64,000 nt of DNA from NCBI GenBank assembly GCA_014155875.1, contig JACEFZ010028122.1, positions 1 to 64,000 of the forward strand, in the 5' to 3' direction. Under the pieces are notes generated by a model, which was not told where the DNA came from, made no database searches, and was given only the letters and a program-made list of their open reading frames with translations. The stretch comes from Cepaea nemoralis (Eukaryota; Mollusca; Gastropoda; Stylommatophora; Helicidae). How positions within the stretch are numbered: the first letter of the stretch is position 1; each line of letters opens with the position of its first letter. The position numbers and the translations under genes are program-made. Positions 55,161-64,000 of the stretch are shown here, piece by piece.

Positions 55161-55310
55161 TGGAAAAAGTGCCTACGACACGCCCCTGATGTATACGGGG
55201 TCGGTCAGGTCCACAGATACGAGGCTTCCCTCATACTGTCCCCTATGGAATAGAGGCAGTAAGGTTGATTGTTATACAACGTATTTGAGGATCAAATCAC
55301 CCAGTGGTTG
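53270..55310. repeat. GA-rich satellite, 250-300-bp units with embedded (GA)n
   Basis: The marker GGAAAAGTGCCTG recurs near 53321, 53822, 54095 (variant), 54346 (variant), 54596, 54896 and 55164. Each unit has a unique part (TACCCTATGAAATAGTCAGT, GTTGATTGTTA, CAGTGGTTGTGTTAAAATCA) and a (GA)n block of variable length; the first block expanded to about 330 bases of GA/GGA. The open frames are low-complexity artefacts. Confidence 0.9.
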
Positions 55311-55620
55311 TGTTGAAATCAGAATGGAACGATCCAGATACTAAAAGCCATATTGATTTTATATTAACAAGAAATAACAGAAAGAGAAATATATTAGATG
55401 CAAGGGCAGTGCCCAATTTCAGTATAAACACAGATCATAAAGCAGTCGTTGCCACAATAAGAACAATCAGAAGAAGAAAACAAAGAGCAGGAAAATATAT
55501 GCATTGCTAATCAGTAAACTTAAAAAACCTTAAAGACGAGGCAGTAAGGGAAAATTATGAGAAAGAACTAACTGAACTCTTTGAAAAATTACCTACAGAG
55601 AGAAAAACAGTGGAAGAAGA

Positions 55621-56514
55621 ATGGGAGATGTTCAAATCAAGCATTTTAAATACTGCAAAAACAACATGTGGAACCAAGAAAAAACACGGATAAAGAAAAT
55701 AACAAGCTGGTGGAACGCAAAAGTAAAGAAAGCGGTAAAAGACAAAAAGGAAAAATATAAAAAATGGTTGAAGAGCAAACAGGAATGTGATCGCATGGAA
55801 TATAGAATAGCGAGAAGACATGTGAATAGAATAGTAAAGAGGGAAAAACAAAAAGACTGGGAAGACTATGGAGAAACCCTAAATAAAAACTACAAGGAGG
55901 CAACTAGAAACTTCTACAAAAAGATAGGTGCAATGCGAGCCAGAAGAGAACCCTTTGACCCAACTGAAATAATTAACAGCGAAAATGGAGAACCAATAAG
56001 TGAACAAAAGCAAATCCTAATAAGATGGAAGCAGTACTTCGAACAACTTCTCAACATCCCATTAGATGTCACAGGAATTCAAGAGACCTATACAGATGTC
56101 ACTGAAGAACTAGAACCAGACATACTAAAAGAAGAAATTATAGAAGCCATCAGATTAGCCCCATTGAACAAATCACCAGGACAAGATGAAATACCAAATG
56201 AACTAATTAAAGCAGCAAGAGAAGTAGGAACAGCTTGGCTACATAGACTATTCAATCATGTTTGGGTAGAACAACAGACACCACGAGACTGGGGAAATGC
56301 CATAATTATCCCAATTTGGAAAAACAAAGGCAGCAAAAGAGACTGCACACAATACAGAGGCATTTCACTGTTGAGTCATATTGGGACAATATTTTGCAAA
56401 ATTCTTGAAAAAAGATTACGAACTACTTTAGAACCCCAGCTAAGCGAAACACAACTAGGATTTAGGAAAAACAAAGGATGCACAGATGCAATTTTGCTCT
56501 TAGACAACTTATAG
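55621..56514 (+). pseudogene. RTE-like LINE: connector and RT first part
   Basis: Open for 297 codons: SWWNAKVKKAVKDKKEKYKK, YFEQLLNIP, LNKSPGQDEIPNELIKAA, WGNAIIIPIWKNKGSKRDC, YRGISLLSHIGTIFCKILEK (RT fingers) and TQLGFRKNKGCTDAI, after which the frame shifts near 56494 into the next ORF. Confidence 0.87.
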
Positions 56515-57572
56515 AAAAATCAATCGAATTCAATGAAACACTCTACTTAGCCTTTGTCGACCAAGAAAAGGCATTCGATAGAGTAGATAGAAACAAGTTG
56601 TGGCAAATCCTTAAACAATATGGAGTGAGTACACATCTAACAAACCTGTGCAAAAGTGTATACAACAACAGTGAATGCCTAGTGAGAGCAACTGGAGGAC
56701 ACTCAGAACCCTTCACCATAAGATCTGGAGTACGACAAGGTTGTGTCCTGTCCCCTCTCTTGTTCATAACATATATAGACGACATATGTAAAGAAACCAG
56801 CCAAGCAGAGATAGCAAGAATACCACATGAAGAGAACACAGAAGAAGAACCAACTGCAAATCTAACCATTAGAGAACTCCTTTTTGCGGACGACCAAGCA
56901 CTAATAGCAAAATCAGAAGATGAATTACAAGACCACATGAACAGTCTAAACGAAATGTGTAGGGAACATAACATGAAAATTAGCACAAGCAAAATAGAGG
57001 TAATGACTATAACTAAAGAAGAACAAACAACAACAATTCACCTAAACGAACATCCATTGAAACAAGTGAAGAGTTTCAAGTACCTAGGAAGTATAATATC
57101 ATCAAATGGCAGATCAGAAGACGAGATCGAAAATAGGTGCAATAAGGCAAATCAACTCATTGGACAAATGGCACCAATACTAAAGAACAAACATGTATCA
57201 ATAACTACTAAGAAAGCACTTTACAACACAATCTTCCTGCCAACTCTATGCTACCAATGCCAAACCTGGACAATGACAGAAAAAGAGAAAAGAAAAATCA
57301 CAACAACAGAAATGAGGTTCCTGAGAAGAATACTCAACGTATCAAGAAGAGATAAGATCAGAAATGAAGAAATCAGGATTAAAGTGGGGGTTAAAGCAGC
57401 ACTAGATTTTATCAGAAAACAGCAAGTCAAATGGTTTGGCCATGCAAGTAGGTTACCAGTCAACAGCATACCACAGCAAGCAATGATGTACAGACCAGAT
57501 GGAAACAGAGGAAGAGGCCGACCACGTAAACGCTGGACTGAGGGAATAGTCCATGGGAATATCGATATATGA
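56478..57572 (+). pseudogene. RTE-like LINE: RT palm to C-terminus
   Basis: LAFVDQEKAFDRVD (RT catalytic Asp region), GVRQGCVLSPLLFITYID, LLFADDQALIAKS (FADD), FKYLGSIISSNGR, TLCYQCQTWT, VKWFGHASR and GRGRPRKRWTEGI. Catalytic residues are intact, but the ORF lacks its N-terminal half in frame. Confidence 0.88.
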
Positions 57573-57657
57573 AGCCCATAATCGGGCACTCTCACGAAGT
57601 TTATACTTCTTCTCGACACCGCGAAGGTACAAGAGGAACATGATGAGATGAGATGAG

Positions 57658-57870
57658 ATCCTTTACAACATTGCTGTCCCCAACATCTTTCAGCTGTATG
57701 TTGATTTCTTGGCAAGATTAACGCTCAGTAGTTTGCCATTGCTTTCTGAACGGCCGGGTCACATACCCCGTAAGTTATCGATGCGATTCGAACCACCGCT
57801 GATTCTTACCGTACTCACGTTAAACCCCGAGAATATTTCGGATTACGGGAAAAATCATAACCCCCTAAGC
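57658..57870 (-). repeat. SINE family C copy
   Basis: Read on the minus strand: tRNA-like GTGGTTCGAATCGC (B box), then CGGCCGTTCAGAAAGCAATG, GCAAACTACTGAGCG, CTTGCCAAGAAATCAAC. It lies directly after the RTE-like LINE tail. Confidence 0.75.
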
Positions 57871-58620
57871 CACGAAGCCGGCTTATCTTATATATAAAAT
57901 AGGATCTCCGTATGTATGTATTTCCTTTATGCGTTCGGGGAAAGGCCCATCCGATTGAGATGAAATTTTCTACAAAGCCTTCCTTTCATTCCAGCGCACC
58001 AACTGTGATATTTTATTTATGTGAAAATTTGGGTGCTTACTTAAAATTTTTTTAATTTTTCATTTTACATTTTAATCTTAATACAGCGAGGGACTTAACT
58101 CTAGAAAAGTTATTTCAAGGGGCATAACTTTTAATAACTTTTCTGTATACTCAAGACAATGTTTTCCCGTAGTGAATTTGAATAACGAAGACACAAACAA
58201 TAGGTTGCACGATTTATTGCCTGATTTATTGCCTTTATTTATTTTCTGTATACCTTATAGTCATATTGTTGCATCTTTTTCAAAGATTTATAAACTCTTT
58301 GTCTATAGTTATGTACCGGCATATGAGTTATAATAAATAATGATACAATCTTTGAGGCATTTTCAAAGTTTTCATAAAAATAATGCATAATGCATAACAT
58401 TGTAACTCATCTTTTTATGCTTACGAAGTTATCTACAGTCATGCAGGTGATTAGAAACGGTTTTCATTAGAAATAATGGATGGTGTGTGGAAGGACATTC
58501 TTTTAAGTTACTTTATTTTGTTGTATGAATTTAATGAGACGCTACCCGCCAGGAGCTGTGCAAAGCCACGCCGGGTCAGATAGATAGACAGACCCATCTT
58601 TTCGCTGCAGTTATCTACAG
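57870..58620. other. AT-rich, no gene seen
   Basis: No coding pattern. The segment CCGTATGTATGTATTTCC through GCCCATCCGATTGAGATGAA and a CAAAGCCACGCCGGGT near 58560 resemble ends of a dispersed element, but I cannot assign it. Confidence 0.45.
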
Positions 58621-58632
58621 GCATATGCGTTA

Positions 58633-61545
58633 TAATCCTCCTCTTCCTCTCCCCTCCTCCTCCTACCCTCTTCCTCTTCCCCTCCCCCCTCTCCATCCTT
58701 CTCCTCCCTCTTTCTCCTCCTCCTCCCTCTTCCTCCTCCTTCCTCCTCCTCCTTCCTCCTCCTCCTTCCTCCTCCCTCTTCCTCCTCCTACCTCCTCGCC
58801 CTCCTCCCTCCTCCTAATCACTCCTCTTCTTTCCTCCTCCCTTCTCCTCCTCTCTCCTCCTACTCCCTCCTCCTACGTCCTCCCCCTCATCCCTCCTCCC
58901 TTTTTCTCCCTCCTCCTCCTCCCCTTACTCCTCCCTCTCCTCATCCCTTCTCCTCCCTTCTCCTCCTCCCTCTACCTCCTCCCTTCTCCTCCCTCCTACT
59001 CCTCCCTCCACATTCCTACTCCTTCTCCCTTTTCCTCCTCCTCCCTCCTTATCCTCCCCCTCCTCCCACTTCCCTCCTCCTCCCTCTACCTCCTCCCTCC
59101 GCCTCCTCCCTCCGCCTCCTCTCTCCTCCTCCCTCCTCCTCCATCTCCCTCCTCCTCCCCCTCCTCCTCCTGCGTTCCTCTCCTCCCTCATCCTCCCTCC
59201 TCCTTCTTCTTCCTCCTCCTTCCTCCTCCTCCCTCCTCCTCCCTCTTCCCTACTCCTCCTCCCTCTTCCTCCTCCTCCCTCTTCCTCCTCCTCCTAATCA
59301 CTTCTCGTCCCTACTCCTCATCTCTTCTCCCTCCTCAATCCTTCCCCCTCCTCCTCCATCCTCCTCCCTCTTCCTCCCTCCTACTCCCTTATCCCCCTCC
59401 TCCTCTTCTCTCCTCCTCCTCTCTCCTCCTCCCTCTACCTCCTTCCTCCTCCTTCTCTCTCCTCCTCCATCCACATTCCTCCTCCTCTCTCTTCCTCCTC
59501 CTCCCTCCTCATCCTCCCCCTCCTTCTCCCTCCTCCTTCTCACTCTTCCTCATCCCTCCTCCTTCTCCCTCCTGCTCCTCCCTCCTCCTACTCTCTTCTC
59601 CTCCTCCCTCTACCTCCTCCCTCTTCCTCCTACCTCCTCCTCCTCTCTCCTCCTCTCTCCTCATTCCTCCTCCTCTCTCTTCCTCCTCCTCCTCCTCATC
59701 CTCCCTCCTCCTCCTCATCCCCGTCCTCCTTCTCCCTCCTCCTTCTCCCTCCTCCTTCTCCGTCCGCTCCTCCCTCCTCCTACTCTCTTCTCCTCCTCCC
59801 TCTCCCTCCTCCTCCTTCTCCTCCTCCCTCCTCCTCCCCTCCTCCTGCGTTCTCCTCCTCCCTCCTTCTCCCTCCTCCTCCCCTCTTCCTCCCCCTACTC
59901 CTCCCTCCTCCTCCTAATTCCTCCTCCTCCCTCCTATTCCTCCCTACTCCTCCTGTCTCCTCCTCCCTCCACATTCCTACTCCTCCTCCCTCTTCCTCCT
60001 CCTCCCTCCTTATCCTCCCCCTCCTCCCACCTCCCTCCTCCTCCTCCCTCTACCTCCTCCCTCCGCCTCCTCCCTCCGCCTCCTCCCTCCGCCTCCTCTC
60101 TCCTCCTCCTCCCTCCTCCTCCTCCATCTCCCTCCTTCTCCCTCTGCTCCTCCTCCCCCTCCTCCTCCTGCGTTCTTCTCCTCCCTCATCCTCCCTCCTC
60201 CTTCTCCTTCCTCCTCCTCCCTCCTCCTCCCACTTCCCTACTCCTCCTCCCCTCCTCCTCCCTCTTCCTCCTCCTCCCTCTTCCTCCTCCTCCCTCTTCC
60301 TCCTCCTCCTTCTAATCACTCCTCCTCCCTACTCCTCCTCTCTTCTCCCTCCTCCTCATCCCCGTCCTCCTTCTCCCTCCTCCTTCTCCCTCATCCTTCT
60401 CCCTCCGGCTCCTCCCTCCTCCTACTCTCTTCTCCTCCTCCCTCTCCCTCTCCTCCTCCCTCCTCCTCCCCTCCTCCTGCGTTCTCCTCCTCCCTCCTTC
60501 TCCCTCCTCCTCCCCCTCATCCTCCCCCTACTCCCTCCCTCCTCCTCTTAATTCCTCCTCCTCCCTACTCCTCCTGTCTCCTCCTCCTCCCTCCACATTC
60601 CTACTCCTCCTCCCTCTTCCTCCTCCTCCCTCCTTATCCTCCCCCTCCTCTCACCTCCCTCCTCCTCCTCCCTCTACCGTCCTCCCTCCGCCTCCTCCCT
60701 CCGCCTCCTCTCTCCTCCTCCTCCCTCCTCCATCTCCCTCCTTCTCCCTCTCCTCCTCCTCCTCCCCCTTCTCCTCCTGCGTTCTTCTCCTCCCTCATCC
60801 TCCCTCCTCCTTCTCCTTCCTCCTCCTCCCTCCTCCTTCCTCTTCCCTACTCCTCATCCCCTCCTCCTCCCTCTTCCTCCTCCTCCCTCTTCCTCCTCCT
60901 CCCTCTTCCTCCTCCTCCTCCTAATCACTCCTCCTCCCTACTCCTCCTCTCTTCTCCCTCCTCCATCCTTCCCCCCTCATCCTCCCTCCTCCCTCTTCCT
61001 CCCCCTCCTCCTCCCTTATCCCCCTCCTCCCTCCTCCTCCTCTTCTCTCCTCCTCCCTCTACCTCCTCCCTCCTCCTTCTCTCTCCTCCTCCCTCCACAT
61101 TCCTCCTCCTCTCTCTTCCTCCTCCTCCCTCCTCATCCTTCCTCCTCCTCCTCATCCCCCTCCTTCTCCTCCCTCCTCCTTCTCCCTCCTGCTTCTCACT
61201 CTTCCTCCTCCCTCCTCCTTCTCCCTCCGGCTCCTCGTTCCTCCTACTTTCTTCTCCTCCTCCCTCTACCTCCTCCCTCCTCATCCTACCTCCTCCTCTC
61301 TCCTCCTCCCTCCTCCTCCCTCCACATTCCTCCTCCTCTCTCTTCCTCCTCCTCCCTCCTCATCCTCCCTCCTCCTCCTCATCCCCCTCCTCCTTCTCCC
61401 TCCTCCTTCTCCCTCCTCCTTCTCCCTCCTCCTTCTCCCTCCGGCTCCTCCCTCCTCCTCTCTCCTCCTCCCTCTACCTCCTCCCTCCTCCTCCCCCCTC
61501 CTTCTCTCTCCTCCTCCCTCCACATTCCTCCTCCTTTCTTTCTTT
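58633..61545. repeat. 2.9-kb (TCC)n-rich polypyrimidine array with higher-order structure
   Basis: Almost pure C/T on the plus strand. Markers recur inside it: CCACATTCCT at about 59010, 59470, 59970, 60592, 61096, 61321 and 61519; TAATCACT at about 58816, 59297, 60313 and 60923. This indicates repeated blocks of roughly 500 bases rather than simple slippage. The 430-codon S/P/L open frame is not a gene. Confidence 0.95.
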
Positions 61546-62265
61546 CTTTCTTGCATATCGACTGCAAAGGGAATATTCTGTAGTCAATGTCACATGTTAT
61601 GACGTCATACATGCAAATCAGGTCTGTTATTTTTAACATAACCAAGGGACGCAATCAGCTGGTAATTGAAAACAACAAGGACTTTGAGCCGTCATCATCT
61701 CCTCCTGTGCCTTGAATCTGTACAACATTCTTGATTATATTGTTGGTTTCCTGCTTACAATAAAAAAACATATAGCAATACTATACCAAAAATATATCAA
61801 GCGAGCAATACTATATAACAATAATATACAAAAACGTTTTTCTAAAACAAAACATTAAAATGTACACTGGTAATTAAAATAGTTGATATGGACACAACAA
61901 GATTGCATTTCTTTCAAGGGACATTACTAAAAGTTGCTTAAATGTAATATGTTTTTTAAATAATTGTTATACTTATCCTAATATGTTATAAAATTGTAAT
62001 AGAAATTAACGACAATTATATGCATTATAAATGATGGAATAATAATTTTAAGTAATCTTAAAAGTTTTTGTAAAAGTAATGACTTAAATTTTCGATAAAA
62101 GAGAATTGTATAACCCATTGTTGTGTTTCTGCTTGTTACAACATTAATTGTTTTTATCATGTCAATGGTACCTTTACAATTGGAAGAATTCATAGTATTT
62201 TTGTCCGGCCTGCAAAAGGCGAAAGTTTCTTAATCGCGTCGCTGGCTCTAGGGTTAGTGAGCGCA
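61546..62265. other. AT-rich, no gene seen
   Basis: Begins with a short TTTC run; otherwise unique AT-rich sequence without coding signal. Confidence 0.5.
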
Positions 62266-62269
62266 GCTA

Positions 62270-62420
62270 CACACAGATCTCTGAAACACCGAAATCTGCC
62301 GCCGGCCATTTGTAAGCTGATTGCTTTGCGTTGCTTTTGATTGTATGAGCCTCTGTCGTTCAGACAACAATGACAAAATACTGGCGGTAAAATTACCAAG
62401 TAAATCACAAACAGCCGATG
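62270..62420 (+). repeat. SINE family C copy
   Basis: Diverged: GCCATTTGTAAGCTGATTGC, GTCGTTCAGACAACAATGAC, AAAATACTGGCGGTAAAATT ACC. Confidence 0.6.
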
Positions 62421-62437
62421 GAGATCACCATGGCCAA

Positions 62438-62715
62438 ATGCATAAGAACGCTCTCTTTCAAACTTCCGGTGTGCTGATGCCGAAGTAGCAATTTCAACCA
62501 AACACCGATCAGTTGAACTCAAATGTTCACTGCTCACCCTTGCCTTGAAGACATACAATGGAAAGTACTCAGAATTCGGAGGGGGTTGGCCTGATGGAGA
62601 AGGACACTAGTAATAATGGAAGCTAATCACAGGTAAAAGTCTGCCCAGTGCACTGGAAGTAGAAGTACGTTTATGGACTACGCTTAAGTTCATAGCGGGC
62701 AAACACAAAACAATT
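62438..62715 (+). repeat. SINE family A copy
   Basis: Complete head to tail: ATGGCCAAATGCATAAGAAC, GCTGATGCCGAAGTAGC, GGACACTAGTAATAATGG, GGACTACGCTTAAGTTC and CAAACACAAAACA. It is followed by a SINE C tail piece (TGATTGCAATATCCTGTAAA). Confidence 0.8.
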
Positions 62716-62899
62716 AGCCAATAAATGCTAGGGCTGATTGCAATATCCTGTAAAGGACAAACAGTTATCAGACGGACTGGCTGGGATTAGACTTACACTG
62801 ATCATGTTGCCTCCAGGGTGTTAGGTGTCTCATTGTCGACAAAAATGGTTTTCACCTTAAGATCCGGAGTACTACAGAGTGTTACGTGTCTCATTGTGA

Positions 62900-63345
62900 A
62901 CATCATTGTCTTTCACAAGATGTGTGAGTGGGTGAGTGGGTGTGGGTTGGGGATGGGTGTGGGAATGGGTTTGTGGATGGGGAATTGTGTGTGCGTCGGG
63001 GATGTGTGTGGGTGAGGGATGTGTGTGTGGGCGGGGAGATGTTTTTGAGTGAGGGATTGCTTTGTGGGTGAGGGTATGTATGAGTGACTGGGTATGTGGG
63101 TGGGGTGTCGGTAGGTGGGTGGAGCATTTGTGTGTGGGCGAGGGTGTATGTGGATGGGTGGGGATGTGTCTCATAACATTGTAATATGCATTGTTTATGT
63201 TTACAACATTCATTTTACACTGTTTTCCCCCTATGTATCATGCACTATTGATGAACGAAAGATGAGTGATTGGAAGGGCCAAATGCCTGCGTGCCCAATT
63301 TGTAGCTGTTCGAAATTGATGTTGAATTGAATTGAACCTCAAGGA
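62900..63345 (+). mobile_element. GTG-rich retroposon, second copy
   Basis: Shorter GTG-rich part, then TTTATGTTTACAACATTCAT, GATGAACGAAAGATGAGTGA, TTGGAAGGGCC and a TTGAATTGAATTGAA tail. Same 3' end as 33090-34475. Confidence 0.7.
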
Positions 63346-63755
63346 GAAGTTATATAATGGTCCATTCCTAGCTCAGATTAACAATCCTGTGACTGAGTCA
63401 GCCGCAAATAGGATATTAATTTGAAGTGATTGTTGTCCATAGGGGGTAATAGTGAGTAATATATTGGCAGTGGTAGAATGATAAAACATTCATTCGAGGA
63501 GAAATAGAAAAATAAGTTATACAATTTTCAGGCATGGTGAAAGGAGCCATTACTTTTACACAAACTTTGAAGATTTTTTAAAAATTATTATCCTATCATT
63601 TATGATGCATATAACTGTCGCTAATGTTTATAACAATTTTAGAAAAGATTAAGATAAATACTACAATTATTTAATTCACAGAATACATGTATGCTCCATT
63701 TAGTAATGCCCTTTAAAATAACCTTTTTTTTGGGGGGGGGGGGATAGGGGGGATA
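63346..63755. other. AT-rich, no gene seen
   Basis: Includes a G-run near 63732-63743; nothing else recognised. Confidence 0.5.
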
Positions 63756-63764
63756 TAATTTTTT

Positions 63765-63930
63765 TTATTCTTCTTCTTCTTCAGCGTCCCGAGCCATTGA
63801 GGTTCTTTGCTGATACATTCCGTCTCCATTCGTCTCTCTGGTTGACCTTCTCTTGCCAGTCGTTGATTACAAGTGCTTGTAGGTCTGTATATGTATTATC
63901 TCTCCACCGCCTTCTTTTTTGTTTTTGGTA
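63765..63930 (-). pseudogene. LINE C-terminal fragment, (GAA)n-tailed
   Basis: Minus strand reads RRRWRDNTYTDLQALVINDW and QRDEWRRNVSAKNLNGS, then GAAGAAGAAGAA. The R-W-x-D-N...D-L...W...R-x-x-W-R-R pattern is the common C-terminus of RT-bearing LINEs. Its RT lies outside the window or is lost. Confidence 0.65.
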
Positions 63931-64000
63931 TATTATTGTTATATTGTATTGCTTGATTTATTCGATTCTACCATTATCCCTACACTGTTCAACCTCAAAG

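Larger units (their letters stand above)
55311..57655 (+). mobile_element. RTE-like LINE, 5'-truncated
   Basis: Starts within the endonuclease C-terminus (HIDFILTRNN, TDHKAVVATI) directly at the end of the GA satellite, then connector, RT and C-terminus, and ends with a short 3' UTR and (GATGA)n tail at about 57640-57655. Three frames are used in turn, so it carries at least two frameshifts. 3' fragments of the same family occur at 6244-6925, 49060-49330 and 52190-52440. Confidence 0.87.

Noticed and set aside
58625..59917. 430-codon plus-strand open frame
   Set aside because: It reads only Ser/Pro/Leu from a (TCC)n array; absence of stops follows from base composition.

Overview
This is invertebrate nuclear DNA: GT/AG-spliced exons, long introns, tRNA-derived SINEs, many non-LTR retrotransposons and DNA transposons, and numerous micro- and minisatellites. 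The repeat mix (RNase H-bearing LINEs, RTE-like LINEs, a Penelope-like element, a GTF2IRD2-like hAT, piggyBac, Tigger/pogo, mariner) fits a protostome with a large repeat-rich genome. A mollusc is plausible, but the sequence does not settle the species.

The one host gene I can support is a plus-strand homologue of MSL3 (male-specific lethal 3), spread over 1161-38570. I traced ten firm exons and one doubtful microexon. Every splice phase closes, giving about 503 codons from inside the chromo-barrel domain to a stop at 38568-38570. The first exon(s) lie to the left of the window. The order is chromo-barrel C-terminus, basic/acidic linker, first half of the MRG domain, a Ser/Pro/Arg-rich insert, then the second half of the MRG domain. 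That long insert within the MRG domain points to MSL3 rather than MRG15. Coding sequence is about 4% of the gene span.

The introns are packed with mobile DNA. Intron 7 holds a Tigger/pogo element that was hit by a hAT MITE (8-bp duplication) and a piggyBac MITE (TTAA ends). Intron 9 holds a complete 5.0-kb sense LINE with one intact 1283-codon ORF (endonuclease, reverse transcriptase, RNase H), a (GAA)n tail and a target-site duplication. It also holds a second, related, antisense 5.4-kb LINE that was itself interrupted by a GTG-rich retroposon. Tandem arrays with units of 20, 29, 41, 43, 44, 47, 50, 55, 58 and 103 bp fill much of the rest, and several abut exons.

From 38.6 to 64 kb I recognise no host gene. 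This part holds LINE fragments, a Penelope-like GIY-YIG fragment (41.2-41.7 kb), a mariner fragment (44.7 kb), a hAT element (45.4-48.6 kb), a roughly 3.07-kb direct duplication of the hAT 3' region (47.2-50.2 and 50.2-53.3 kb) that may be an assembly artefact, a GA-rich 250-300-bp satellite (53.3-55.3 kb), an RTE-like LINE (55.3-57.6 kb) and a 2.9-kb polypyrimidine (TCC)n array (58.6-61.5 kb).

I found no convincing novel biological system. The items most worth following are the intact LINE with a hairpin at its 5' terminus, the shared truncation point of its short relatives, the nested transposons, the SINE with an RTE/BovB-like 3' domain, and the possible SINE-borne microexon in MSL3.
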